This document shows, one piece after another, positions 16,799 through 27,523 of a stretch of DNA of 64,000 nt. How positions within the stretch are numbered: position 1 is the first letter of the stretch; the number at the start of each line of letters is the position of its first letter. The notes beneath the pieces are model-generated. The model was not told the origin of the DNA, did no database searches, and worked only from the letters and a program-made list of their open reading frames with translations. This stretch comes from Sulfitobacter dubius (lineage in GTDB: Bacteria > Pseudomonadota > Alphaproteobacteria > Rhodobacterales > Rhodobacteraceae), in contig NZ_FOPG01000003.1 in assembly GCF_900113435.1 (NCBI RefSeq), forward strand, positions 124,001 to 188,000, in the 5' to 3' direction. The position numbers and the translations under genes were made by a program.

Positions 16799-16831
16799 TC
16801 AATAAATAAATTAGATTGATTTATTTATTGA
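16799..16831. promoter_or_regulatory. Perfect 13-bp inverted repeat, ROK operator
   Basis: TCAATAAATAAAT (16799-16811) and ATTTATTTATTGA (16819-16831) are perfect inverted repeats around a 7-bp spacer. The AT-rich dyad, 65 bp before the ROK regulator start, has the size and composition of NagC/XylR-type operators and probably mediates autoregulation of the ROK-frk operon. Confidence 0.7.
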
Positions 16832-16895
16832 CTCAGAGCCGCTCATTTGGGATTTGTGCTGACGAAGGAGCGCAGAAACCGGAGGGGAGGCCAGT

Positions 16896-18080
16896 TTGCA
16901 ACACGTCCAGACTTTGGCCGACCAAACCGCGCGCGGCTCAAACCAAAGCGGGATGCGGGCGCATAACGAACGGCTTGTCCTGTCGCTTATCCGCCGTAGT
17001 GGTCCGACCTCAAAGGCTGAGATCGCCCGTCTGACCGGCCTTTCTGCGCAGACGGTTTCTGTCATTATGCGGGCGCTCGAAGCGGATGGGCTTCTGAGAA
17101 AAGGCGCGCGAGTGCGGGGTCGGGTTGGGCAGCCTTCGGTGCCGATCAGTCTTAATCCAGAGGGGGCGTTTTTTCTGGGATTAAAGCTGGGGAGGCGTAG
17201 CGTAGAGCTGATCCTGACCGATTTTCAGGGCCAAGTGACGCGCCACAGCAGCGAGGTTTATGACCATCCAAGCCCCGCCGCCGTGATGGAATTTGCAACG
17301 CTTGCCTTGCGGAACACGCTTGCGTCGCTGAGCGCGGATCAACTGGCGCGCGTTGCGGGTTTGGGTGTCGCGCTACCCTTTGGCATGTGGGAGTGGAGGG
17401 TCGCCAGCGGCGATCTAAGCGCTTGGCGTGATTTTGATATCGCAGCGGCTTTGGCTGAGGTGGTTAAGATGCCGATCTACCTGTGTAATGACACCTCTGC
17501 CGCTTGCGGGGCGGAATTGGTCTTTGGTGCACAGGACAAGCCACGCGATTTTTTGTATTTTTACATCGGCTATTTCGTTGGCGGCGGACTTGTGTTGGAC
17601 AGCAAGCTTTACACTGGCAAAAGCGGCAATGCGGGGGCGCTTGGCTCCATGCCGCTGGCCGGAGCCGCAGGGCCGCAGTTGGTAGACGTTGCCTCTTTGG
17701 CGACATTAGAGGCGATGCTGCACGATGCTGGAGAGACGCGCCGCGGCAGTTGGAGCGACCCGGCGGCTTGGAGCTTTTCCGAGAATATTTTTGAGCAATG
17801 GCTCGATGGCGCCGCCGAAGCCTTGGGGCAGGCGATCCGTGCAGCTGCTTGTCTTATTGATTTCGATACAGTGATGATTGACGGTTCTTTGCCTGCAACG
17901 GTCCGCGCGGCCATCGTTGCGCGCTGCCGTCGCTATCTTGCCACGCAGCCCCTACCGGGGGTGACCCTTCCCGAGTTGCGCGAAGGGACCGTCGGCAGTG
18001 ACGCCCGCGCGCTTGGCGCGGCAAGCCTGCCGCTTTCTGATCGTTTCCTCGTCGACCGCGACGCATTTTTGAAAGGCTGA
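16896..18080 (+). CDS. ROK-family sugar-responsive regulator
   Basis: ROK (NagC/XylR-type) transcription factor, 394 residues. The N-terminal winged helix is at about 30-85 (LVLSLIRRSGPTSKAEIARLTGLSAQTVSVIM), followed by an actin-like sugar-binding fold. The kinase-type zinc motif is not intact, as expected for a regulator. TTG 16896 has GGAGGGGAGG just upstream; ATG 16951 is a possible internal start but would cut the N-terminus. The gene is 3 bp from fructokinase, so it probably senses fructose or a polyol-derived sugar. Confidence 0.85.
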   Translation: MQHVQTLADQTARGSNQSGMRAHNERLVLSLIRRSGPTSKAEIARLTGLSAQTVSVIMRALEADGLLRKGARVRGRVGQPSVPISLNPEGAFFLGLKLGRRSVELILTDFQGQVTRHSSEVYDHPSPAAVMEFATLALRNTLASLSADQLARVAGLGVALPFGMWEWRVASGDLSAWRDFDIAAALAEVVKMPIYLCNDTSAACGAELVFGAQDKPRDFLYFYIGYFVGGGLVLDSKLYTGKSGNAGALGSMPLAGAAGPQLVDVASLATLEAMLHDAGETRRGSWSDPAAWSFSENIFEQWLDGAAEALGQAIRAAACLIDFDTVMIDGSLPATVRAAIVARCRRYLATQPLPGVTLPELREGTVGSDARALGAASLPLSDRFLVDRDAFLKG

Positions 18081-18083
18081 CAG

Positions 18084-19010
18084 ATGATCCTTTGCTGCGG
18101 AGAAGCCCTGATCGATATGATCCCAACCCCAACCACCGCAGGCCCCGATGGCTTTGTGCCCCATGCGGGCGGGGCGGTCTTTAACACGGCCATCGCCTTG
18201 GGGCGGCTCGGGGCGCAGGTGGGGATGCTGTCGGGCCTGTCGTCTGACATGTTCGGGCGGCAGTTGGTCGATGGGCTGAAGGCGAGCCATGTGGATGTCT
18301 CGCATGTTGTCCTGTCCGACCGGCCGACGACGCTGGCCTTTGTTCGGCTGGTCGGTGGCCATGCAACCTATGATTTCTATGACGAAAACTCGGCCGGGCG
18401 CATGATCACGCCGGGGGATATGCCCGCGCTCTCGGCTGAGGTCTCGGCGCTGTATTTCGGCGGGATCAGTTTGGCTTGCGAGCCGGGCGCGGATGCCTAT
18501 GCAGACCTGCTGGCGCGCAACGCCGAAGGCCGTGCGGTGATGATCGACCCCAATATCCGCCCCGGTTTCATCAAGGATATCGAGCGTTACCGTCAAAGGC
18601 TCGACCGGATGCTGGCGCTGTCGGACATCGTGAAGGTATCGGATGAGGATCTGAACTGGATCAACCCCGCGCCCCTGTCGCTGCGCGATAAGGTGGCCGA
18701 GTTGTTGGCCAAGGGCCCTTCGGTTGTCATCCTGACCCGCGGGGGCGAGGGGGCAACGGGCTATCTGGCCAATGGTGAAGAGATGCAAGTGCCTGCCGTG
18801 AAAGCCGAAATCGTCGATACGGTCGGCGCGGGCGATACGTTCAATGCAGGCGTTTTGGCCAAGATGTCCGAGCTGGGGCAGCTCCATAAATCCGCGCTCG
18901 CCACCCTTTCGCCGGAGGTGTTGACCGAGGCGCTGGCCTATGGCGCGCGGGTTGCTGCCGTGACCGTTTCGCGGGCCGGGGCGAACCCACCTTGGGTAGA
19001 GGAAATATGA
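18084..19010 (+). CDS. frk: Fructokinase, PfkB family
   Basis: PfkB-family sugar kinase of 308 residues, predicted to turn fructose into fructose-6-phosphate. The N-terminal signature GGAVFNTAIALGRLGAQVGML and the C-terminal catalytic signature DTVGAGDTFNAGVLAK are both present, the latter with the general-base Asp. Fructose specificity is inferred from context: mannitol dehydrogenase and polyol uptake genes lie downstream and Entner-Doudoroff genes follow directly. It is coupled to the ROK regulator (3-bp gap) and separated by 149 bp from zwf. Confidence 0.87.
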   Translation: MILCCGEALIDMIPTPTTAGPDGFVPHAGGAVFNTAIALGRLGAQVGMLSGLSSDMFGRQLVDGLKASHVDVSHVVLSDRPTTLAFVRLVGGHATYDFYDENSAGRMITPGDMPALSAEVSALYFGGISLACEPGADAYADLLARNAEGRAVMIDPNIRPGFIKDIERYRQRLDRMLALSDIVKVSDEDLNWINPAPLSLRDKVAELLAKGPSVVILTRGGEGATGYLANGEEMQVPAVKAEIVDTVGAGDTFNAGVLAKMSELGQLHKSALATLSPEVLTEALAYGARVAAVTVSRAGANPPWVEEI

Positions 19011-19046
19011 AATGTTGAAGAACCGCCTATCTTTTTCGCTCAGATA

Positions 19047-19060
19047 TGTTAGCGCTACCA
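19047..19060. promoter_or_regulatory. LacI-type palindrome upstream of zwf
   Basis: TGTTAGCGCTACCA differs at one position from the perfect palindrome TGTTAGCGCTAACA, a GCGC-centred dyad typical of LacI-family operators in alphaproteobacteria. It lies 100 bp before the zwf start in the only sizeable gap of the frk-zwf-edd-eda run and may control an internal promoter. It differs from the TTTACGCGCGAT sites near the local LacI gene, so another LacI protein may act here. Confidence 0.5.
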
Positions 19061-19159
19061 GTGGCTGCCCTGAGGAGGCCGCAGGAGGGATGGCGATGGC
19101 TTTGAGCAATCGAAAACATGGTGCCGCCGCGCATCAACGCAGGCAGGAGGGCTGACCCC

Positions 19160-20619
<1,460 letters not shown>

Positions 20620-20623
<4 letters not shown>

Positions 20624-22428
20624 CCCTGCATTCCACGATTGACCGCGTCACCGACCGTATCATCGCCCGCAGTGAGGCGACCCGGCGCCCCTATCTCGAC
20701 CGAATGGAAGCCGCCCGCGCCAAGGGACCAGCCCGCGCGCATCTGTCCTGTAGTGGGCAAGCCCATGCCTATGCCGCCTCTGGCGCAGACAAGGAACGGC
20801 TGGCGACCACCAGCGCAGGCAACCTCGGGATCGTGACCACCTATAACGACATGCTCTCGGCGCATCAGCCGTTTGAGCGTTACCCCGAACTGATCCGCGA
20901 GGCCGTGCGTGCGGCGGGCGGCACCGCGCAGGTGGCGGGCGGGGTGCCTGCCATGTGCGACGGGGTGACCCAAGGCGAGGCGGGGATGGAACTGTCGCTT
21001 TTCTCCCGCGACGTGATCGCCTTGGCGGCGTCGGTGGCACTCAGCCACAACACCTTTGACGCGGCGGTTTTCCTTGGGGTCTGCGACAAGATCGTGCCGG
21101 GGCTGGTCATCGCGGCGCAGGCGTTCGGGCATCTGCCAGCCGTCTTCCTGCCCGCCGGGCCAATGGAAAGCGGGCTGTCGAATGATGAGAAGGCCAAGGT
21201 GCGCCAGCAGTTCGCCGCGGGCGAAGTCGGGCGCGACGCGCTGATGGCCGCCGAGATGGCCGCCTATCACGGGCCGGGCACCTGCACATTCTACGGCACC
21301 GCCAACACCAACCAGATGTTGATGGAGTTCATGGGGCTGCACCTGCCGGGGGCGAGCTTCGTGCCGCCGAATGGATTGCTGCGCGATGCGCTGACCCAAG
21401 AGGGCGCGAAACGGGCGCTGGCGCTGAGCGCTCTGGGCAATGATTATACCCCCGTCGCCTCGGTTCTGGATGAAAAGGCCTTTGTGAATGGCATCGTCGG
21501 GCTCAATGCCACGGGCGGGTCGACCAATCTGCTGATCCACCTTATCGCCATGGCGCGGGTCGGTGGGATCATTCTGGATTGGGAGGATTTCTCGGACATC
21601 TCCGACATCACGCCGCTGCTGGCGCGGGTCTATCCCAACGGTCTGGCCGATGTGAACCATTTCCACGCGGCGGGCGGTCTTGGCTATATGATCGGTGAAT
21701 TGCTGAAATCCGGCCATCTGCACCCCGACACCCATACCGTCGCCGGGCAGGGGTTGGAGCATTACACCTCCGAGCCAAAGCTAAAGGCCGATGGCTTGGT
21801 TTGGGAGAAGGGCGCGGGCGAAAGCCTGAACGAGAAGATCCTCCGCCCCGCCAGCGATCCCTTCCAGCCCACTGGCGGGTTGCGGCGCATGGCCGGATCG
21901 CTCGGCACCGCCTGTATGAAGGTCTCTGCCGTGGCGCCCGAACATCACATCGTCGAGGCTCCGGCGCGGGTATTTGCGGATCAGAATGAGGTGAAGGCAG
22001 CGTTTAAGGCGGGCGAGTTGACCGACGATGTGATCGTTGTCGTCCGTTTCCAAGGGCCAAAGGCCAATGGCATGCCCGAGTTGCACAGCCTGACGCCGCT
22101 TCTGTCGATCCTTCAGGGGCGCGGTCAGAAAGTGGCGCTGGTCACTGATGGGCGCATGTCGGGGGCGTCGGGCAAGGTGCCCGCGGCGATCCATGTCAGC
22201 CCCGAGGCTGTCGACGGCGGCCCCATCGCGCGGGTGCAGGATGGCGATATGCTGCGGGTTGACGCGGTGGCCGGTACGCTTGACGTGCTGGCCGAAGGGT
22301 TCGACGACCGTCCCAACGTCACCGCTGATCTTTCTGCTTACCATGCCGGGACGGGGCGCGAGTTGTTTGCCATGTTCCGCGACACAGTCGGTTCTGCTAC
22401 CACCGGCGCAACCATTTTTGGAGGCTGA
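20620..22428 (+). CDS. edd: Phosphogluconate dehydratase
   Basis: First committed enzyme of the Entner-Doudoroff pathway, converting 6-phosphogluconate to KDPG. The protein has 602 residues, the full IlvD/Edd length. Iron-sulfur and active-site segments are visible: [31 protein letters not shown] and [20 protein letters not shown]. It is coupled to zwf upstream and eda starts 3 bp after its stop, forming one transcription unit. Confidence 0.96.
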
Positions 22429-22431
22429 TCC

Positions 22432-23085
22432 ATGACTCTTACCGCAAAAGACGCCAGCCGTCGCACGCGTGAAATCTGCGCGCTCGCCCCAATCGTGCCT
22501 GTTCTGGTGATCGAAGACGTCGCACACGCCCGGCCATTGGCCGAGGCGCTGGTCGCCGGGGGGCTGCCTGCGTTGGAAGTGACCCTGCGCACGCCTGCCG
22601 CACTCGACGCGATTGCGGCCATGGCCGAAGTCACGGGCGGGCATGTGGGCGCGGGAACGCTGATCACCCCCGAAGACGTGCGCGCGGCGAAACGGGCGGG
22701 GGCGACCTTTGGCGTCTCGCCCGGTGCCACAGACGCGCTGATCGCCGCCTGCGAGGAAGAAGACCTGCCGCTACTGCCCGGCGCTGCCACAGCGAGCGAA
22801 GCGATGCGTCTGTTGGAACGTGGCTATGACATGCTGAAATTCTTCCCCGCCGAAGCTTCTGGCGGGGCACCCGCACTCAAAGCCATCGGCGCGCCGTTGC
22901 CGCAGATCACCTTCTGCCCGACAGGCGGCGTCAGCCCCGGTAATGTGGAAAGCTACCTGAGCCTGCCCAATGTGCTTTGCGCGGGCGGCAGTTGGGTGGC
23001 CCCGAAAAAGCTGATCGACGCGCAGGATTGGGCAGGGATCGAAGCGCTGGCACGTGCAGCAGCGCAATCCGGGCAAAAAGGCTGA
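22432..23085 (+). CDS. eda: KDPG/KHG aldolase
   Basis: Cleaves 2-keto-3-deoxy-6-phosphogluconate to pyruvate and glyceraldehyde-3-phosphate. The protein has 217 residues. The Schiff-base Lys lies in DMLKFFPAEASGG and the catalytic Glu in PALEVTLRTP; the phosphate loop CPTGGVSPGN is present. It is the last gene of the zwf-edd-eda run. The next gene (lacI) begins after 143 bp with its own promoter and operator. Confidence 0.95.
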   Translation: MTLTAKDASRRTREICALAPIVPVLVIEDVAHARPLAEALVAGGLPALEVTLRTPAALDAIAAMAEVTGGHVGAGTLITPEDVRAAKRAGATFGVSPGATDALIAACEEEDLPLLPGAATASEAMRLLERGYDMLKFFPAEASGGAPALKAIGAPLPQITFCPTGGVSPGNVESYLSLPNVLCAGGSWVAPKKLIDAQDWAGIEALARAAAQSGQKG

Positions 23086-23182
23086 TTTCCATTCGGACCG
23101 AAGGCTTTCCGCCGAGGTTGAAAATGCCGAGGAAAGCCCAACACCATCAGACCCTTGCTGGCTGACCGAACTTGTCTCTATA

Positions 23183-23204
23183 TTGACTTGAGTTTACGCG
23201 CGAT
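23183..23204 (+). promoter_or_regulatory. lacI promoter element and LacI operator
   Basis: A -35-like TTGACT (23183-23188) is followed at once by TTTACGCGCGAT (23193-23204). The same 12-mer occurs inverted upstream of smoE, at 24295-24306. Its presence in both promoters suggests that the LacI protein at 23229 controls itself and the smo operon. Confidence 0.6.
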
Positions 23205-23228
23205 GCGTTTCGTCAAGGGAGGGTTAAG

Positions 23229-24260
23229 ATGGGCCAGCAAAAGATCCGCAATATGGAAGAGTTCGCCGCTGTCAGTGGCATTTCTCGGCCCACGCTGTCA
23301 AAATACTTTAACGATGCCGACAGCGTGCGCCGCTCTACCCGGGAGCGGATCGAAGCGGCCCTTAGTCAGTATGACTACCGCCCCAACGTCTATGCGGTGA
23401 ACCAAAACCGCCGCAAAACCCGCAACATCGGCGTGGTAGTGCCCAACCTTGCGGACCCGTTCTTTTCTGAGATTGGTCGTGAGGTGGAACTGGCCTGTCT
23501 GGCGGCAGGCTATAGCCCTATCCTGCTTAGTTCACACGGTAAGCCAGCGCAGGAGCGGGCCAATCTCGACTCGCTTCGGGCGCTGAAGCCTGCGGGCGTG
23601 CTTTTGGCACCTTTCGGCAAGGCCTCGGACCGAGGGGCGATTGAGCGTTTTTGCAAAGACGTGCCGGTCGTGACCTTTGATGCGAATGTTGAAGGGGTGT
23701 GTGAGGCCTTCGTGGGTACAGATAACTTCCAAAGTGTGGAGTTGATCGTCGAATACCTCTGCCGCAGTGGCGAACCGCCTTGTTTCTTTGAGATGAAGAC
23801 TCCCAGCAACCCGAACGCCAACAAGCGCCGCCAAGCCTATCTGGAAGCGATGGAACGTCACGGCTTTGCCCCGAAGATCCATCAGGTGCCGGGCGAGGGA
23901 TGGAACTTTGAAGAGATCGGCGCAACCGAAGGCGGGCGGTTGATCTCAGCTGGGGCATTCGAGACGGACACGGTTCTGTGCTCAAACGACCGTCTGGCGA
24001 TTGGGATGCTCTCGGCTGCTTATGAACTGGGTGTGCGGGTCGGTCACGGTAAAGATTGCGTCATGCGGATCGCGGGGCAGGACGACCACCCGTTCTCGCG
24101 CTACACCTGTCCGCCGCTGACCACCATCGCACAGGATTATGGCGCCATCGCGAATCGCGCGGCGAGCACTTTGTTCCGCATTATCGAAAGCGAAACCAGA
24201 CTGACCGAACGCGAAGAGACCGTGTTCGATGGCAAATTGGTGATGCGCGCCTCGGCCTAA
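23229..24260 (+). CDS. LacI-family regulator of the polyol operon
   Basis: LacI/GalR-type regulator, 343 residues. The HTH and hinge are at about 1-60 (FAAVSGISRPTLSKYFNDADSVRRSTRERIEAALSQ) and the periplasmic-binding-like sensor domain follows (NIGVVVPNLADPFFSEI...). Its position between eda and smoE and the shared 12-bp operator in both promoters make it the likely polyol- or fructose-responsive repressor of smoEFGK-mtlK. The ribosome site is GGGAGGG before ATG 23229. Confidence 0.88.
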   Translation: MGQQKIRNMEEFAAVSGISRPTLSKYFNDADSVRRSTRERIEAALSQYDYRPNVYAVNQNRRKTRNIGVVVPNLADPFFSEIGREVELACLAAGYSPILLSSHGKPAQERANLDSLRALKPAGVLLAPFGKASDRGAIERFCKDVPVVTFDANVEGVCEAFVGTDNFQSVELIVEYLCRSGEPPCFFEMKTPSNPNANKRRQAYLEAMERHGFAPKIHQVPGEGWNFEEIGATEGGRLISAGAFETDTVLCSNDRLAIGMLSAAYELGVRVGHGKDCVMRIAGQDDHPFSRYTCPPLTTIAQDYGAIANRAASTLFRIIESETRLTEREETVFDGKLVMRASA

Positions 24261-24294
24261 GTCATTGAGTTCGCAAGTTGCTCAGAAAATAGTT

Positions 24295-24342
24295 ATCGCG
24301 CGTAAAATTTAATTTGACTGCGCGTTATGTGGGCCGTTAGTC
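24295..24342 (+). promoter_or_regulatory. smo promoter with LacI operator
   Basis: A -35-like TTGACT (24314-24319) and a weak -10-like TTAGTC (24337-24342) are 17 bp apart. ATCGCGCGTAAA (24295-24306), the inverse of the site before lacI, abuts the -35. A partial copy, GCGCGTTAT (about 24320-24328), lies in the spacer, so two LacI sites may bracket the -35. Confidence 0.6.
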
Positions 24343-24375
24343 TCGTTCCATCATCTGTAGAGGGAGGAACTATTG

Positions 24376-25680
24376 ATGTTCTCGAATAAATCATTGCACG
24401 CTGCGACGGCCCTGTCTTTGGTCATGGGCGGCGGCGCTTTTGCTGAGACGATCACCATCGCCACCGTGAACAACGGCGACATGATCCGGATGCAAGGCTA
24501 CACCGACAAATTCACCGAAGAGACCGGCCACGAAGTGGAGTGGGTCACGTTGGAAGAGAACGTGCTGCGCCAGCGCGTCACCACCGACATCTCGACCAAG
24601 GGCGGTTCTTTCGACATCATGACCATCGGCATGTACGAGACGCCGATTTGGGGCGCGAACGGCTGGCTGGTGCCGCTGGACAACCTCAGCGAAGAATACG
24701 ACGCGGACGATATCCTACCCGCGATGGCCGGCGGTCTGAGCCACGAAGGCACGCTCTACGCCGCACCGTTCTATGGCGAAAGCTCCATGATCATGTACCG
24801 CACAGATCTTATGGAAAAAGCCGGCATGGAAATGCCGAAAGACCCGACTTGGGAATTCATCCGCGAAGCCGCGGCCGCCATGACCGATCGTGAGAACGAC
24901 ATCAACGGCATCTGCCTGCGCGGCAAGGCCGGTTGGGGCGAGGGCGGCGCGCTGATCACGGCGATGTCCAACTCCTTTGGCGCACGCTGGTTCGACGAAG
25001 ACTGGAACGCCCAGTTCGACACCGAGGCTTGGGCCAACACGATCAACTTCTACAAAGACCTGATGGATGAAAGCGGCCCTGCGGGCTATGCCTCCAACGG
25101 GTTCAACGAGAACCTCTCGCTGTTCCAGCAGGGCAAATGCGGCATGTGGATCGACGCCACTGTGGCGGCGTCCTTCGTGACCAATGCCGATGATTCCACC
25201 GTGGCCGACAAGGTTGGTTTTGCGCTGGCACCGGACACAGGTCTTGGCAAACGCTCCAACTGGCTCTGGGCATGGGCGCTGGCAATCCCGGCGGGCACTC
25301 AGAAAGAAGATGCCGCGAAAGAGTTCATCGAATGGGCCACCTCGAAAGACTACATCGAGCTGGTTGCCGAGAACGAAGGTTGGGCCAACGTTCCTCCCGG
25401 CGCGCGCAAGTCGCTCTATGAGAACCCCGAGTACCAGAAAGTGCCCTTCGCACAGATGACGCTCGACTCGATCCTCTCGGCCGATCCTGAGAACTCCACC
25501 GTCGATCCGACGCCTTACGTCGGTGTTCAGTTCGCCGCGATCCCAGAGTTTGCAGGCATCGCGACCGACGTGAGCCAAGAGTTCTCTGCCGCCTATGCCG
25601 GTCAGCAGACCGTCGAAGAGGCACTTGAGAAGGCACAGGACCTGACCAACGACGCAATGGAAGCTGCTGGCTACCGCTAA
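24376..25680 (+). CDS. smoE: Polyol ABC transporter binding protein
   Basis: Periplasmic receptor for sorbitol/mannitol of the SmoE/MtlE type, 434 residues. A signal peptide precedes cleavage near GGGAFAETITIA. The sequence TIATVNNGDMIRMQGYTDKFTEETGHEVEWVTLEEN and FYGESSMIMYRTDLMEKAGMEMP are characteristic of the family. ATG 24376 is preferred over TTG 24373, with GGGAGG 9 bp upstream. It is first in smoEFGK-mtlK, followed by a strong hairpin that would raise its level over the permeases. Confidence 0.93.
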   Translation: MFSNKSLHAATALSLVMGGGAFAETITIATVNNGDMIRMQGYTDKFTEETGHEVEWVTLEENVLRQRVTTDISTKGGSFDIMTIGMYETPIWGANGWLVPLDNLSEEYDADDILPAMAGGLSHEGTLYAAPFYGESSMIMYRTDLMEKAGMEMPKDPTWEFIREAAAAMTDRENDINGICLRGKAGWGEGGALITAMSNSFGARWFDEDWNAQFDTEAWANTINFYKDLMDESGPAGYASNGFNENLSLFQQGKCGMWIDATVAASFVTNADDSTVADKVGFALAPDTGLGKRSNWLWAWALAIPAGTQKEDAAKEFIEWATSKDYIELVAENEGWANVPPGARKSLYENPEYQKVPFAQMTLDSILSADPENSTVDPTPYVGVQFAAIPEFAGIATDVSQEFSAAYAGQQTVEEALEKAQDLTNDAMEAAGYR

Positions 25681-25700
25681 GCCGCCGCTTCTCCGGCACA

Positions 25701-25728
25701 AAGGGCGGCGGACACCGCCGCCCTTTTT
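25701..25728 (+). terminator. Hairpin with U-tract between smoE and smoF
   Basis: AAGGGCGGCGG (25701-25711) and CCGCCGCCCTT (25715-25725) form an 11-bp perfect stem with a 3-nt loop, running into TTTTT. This is a strong intrinsic terminator or attenuator placed after the binding-protein gene; read-through would set the permease-to-receptor ratio. Confidence 0.85.
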
Positions 25729-25798
25729 CGCCCCACCACCTGATATGATACCCTTCACCTAAACGCGGCATCCGCCGCCTGCAGAGGAGATGTGCCCG

Positions 25799-26665
25799 AT
25801 GGCTACCCAACATTCCCGATCAGCGGCACGCCTGATGATGGCCCCTGCGGTGGTCTTGCTCCTTGGATGGATGCTCATCCCGCTGACCATGACGCTCTAT
25901 TTTTCCTTCAAGAAATACCTGCCGATGCGCGGCGGTGATCTGGGCTGGGTGGGGTTTGACAACTACGTGCGTTTCGTCACCTCAAGCGCCTTCTGGCCCT
26001 CGGTGATGACCACGCTGATTATCGTCGGCGGTGTGCTGGCGATCACGGTGGGCTTGGGCATCTTGCTCGCCATCCTTCTGAACCAGCCGATGTGGGGGCA
26101 GGGCTTTGTCCGCATCCTCGTCATCGCGCCCTTCTTTGTTATGCCCACCGTTTCGGCGCTGGTGTGGAAGAACATGTTCATGGACCCGAACTATGGTCTC
26201 TTCGCGCATCTGTGGGAGTTTTTCGGCGCGACCCCGGTGCAATGGATGAGCCAAGCCTCGCTGTCGTCAATCGTAATCATCGTGTCATGGCAGTGGCTGC
26301 CCTTTGCGACGCTGATCCTTCTGACCGCGATCCAGTCGCTCGACCGCGAGCAGCTTGACGCCGCCGAGATGGACGGCGCCCCCGCCACCAAACGTTTCGC
26401 CTATATCACCCTGCCGCATCTGGGCCGCGCGATCACCGTGGTGATCTTGATCCAGACGATCTTTCTGCTGTCGATCTTTGCGGAGATTTTCGTGACCACG
26501 GGCGGTGCCTTTGGGACCAAAACACTGACCTATCTCATCTTCCAGCGGGTGCTGGAAAGCCAGAACATCGGCCTCGGATCGGCAGGCGGTGTCTATGCAA
26601 TCATTCTCGCCAATATCGTTGCCATCTTCCTGATGCGCATCGTCGGCAAGAACCTGGACGCCTGA
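25799..26665 (+). CDS. smoF: Polyol ABC transporter permease 1
   Basis: MalF-type inner-membrane permease of the sorbitol/mannitol importer, 288 residues with six predicted helices. The EAA loop that contacts the ATPase is LDAAEMDGAPATKRFAYITLP. ATG 25799 is preferred, with GAGGAG upstream; an in-frame ATG at 25790 is part of the ribosome-site region. It follows smoE after the hairpin and precedes smoG by 12 bp. Confidence 0.93.
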   Translation: MATQHSRSAARLMMAPAVVLLLGWMLIPLTMTLYFSFKKYLPMRGGDLGWVGFDNYVRFVTSSAFWPSVMTTLIIVGGVLAITVGLGILLAILLNQPMWGQGFVRILVIAPFFVMPTVSALVWKNMFMDPNYGLFAHLWEFFGATPVQWMSQASLSSIVIIVSWQWLPFATLILLTAIQSLDREQLDAAEMDGAPATKRFAYITLPHLGRAITVVILIQTIFLLSIFAEIFVTTGGAFGTKTLTYLIFQRVLESQNIGLGSAGGVYAIILANIVAIFLMRIVGKNLDA

Positions 26666-26677
26666 GGAGGAGACATC

Positions 26678-27508
26678 ATGGCACGCGCAGTCACCAGACA
26701 ACGCAAGATCGTCAACACGGCCCTCGCATGGGGCATCGGTTTCTTGATCTTCTTCCCCATCCTTTGGACCATCCTCACCAGCTTCAAGACCGAAGCACAG
26801 GCCATTGCCGATCCGCCGATCTTCCTCGGCTTTAATTGGACGCTGGCGAACTACGAGGCGGTTCTGGAACGGTCGAACTACGGGCGGTTCTTGTGGAACT
26901 CGATCATCATCGCCGGGGGCTCGACCGTCCTTGGCATCCTGATCGCGGTGCCCGCCGCATGGTCGATGGCCTTTGTGCCCGGCAAACGGACCAAGGATAT
27001 CCTGCTCTGGATGCTCTCGACCAAGATGCTGCCCGCGGTCGGTGTGCTCTATCCGATCTACCTGCTCTGCATCCAGTTCGGCGTGCTCGACAGCAAGATC
27101 GCTTTGGTCATCATCCTGATGCTCATCAACCTGCCGATCATCGTCTGGATGCTTTACACCTACTTCCGCGAAATCCCCGGCGAGATCTTGGAAGCGGCAC
27201 GGATGGATGGGGCAAGCCTGCGTGAAGAGGTGCTTTATGTCCTCACGCCCATGGCGATCCCCGGCATTGCCTCCACCTTGCTGCTGAACTTCATCCTCGC
27301 ATGGAACGAAGCCTTCTGGACACTCAACCTCACCGCGGCCAAAGCGGCACCGCTCACGGCCTTCATCGCGAGCTATTCCAGCCCCGAAGGCCTTTTCTAC
27401 GCCAAGCTCAGCGCGGCCTCCACCATGGCCATCGCGCCAATCCTCATCCTCGGCTGGTTCAGCCAGAAACAACTCGTCAGCGGCCTGACTTTCGGCGCAG
27501 TCAAGTAA
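26678..27508 (+). CDS. smoG: Polyol ABC transporter permease 2
   Basis: MalG-type permease partner of SmoF, 276 residues, six predicted helices. The EAA loop is EILEAARMDGASLREEVLYVLTP. It starts after a GAGGAG ribosome site and sits between smoF and smoK. With SmoF it would form the channel of the SmoEFGK importer. Confidence 0.93.
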   Translation: MARAVTRQRKIVNTALAWGIGFLIFFPILWTILTSFKTEAQAIADPPIFLGFNWTLANYEAVLERSNYGRFLWNSIIIAGGSTVLGILIAVPAAWSMAFVPGKRTKDILLWMLSTKMLPAVGVLYPIYLLCIQFGVLDSKIALVIILMLINLPIIVWMLYTYFREIPGEILEAARMDGASLREEVLYVLTPMAIPGIASTLLLNFILAWNEAFWTLNLTAAKAAPLTAFIASYSSPEGLFYAKLSAASTMAIAPILILGWFSQKQLVSGLTFGAVK

Positions 27509-27523
27509 GCAAGGGACAGTCAC

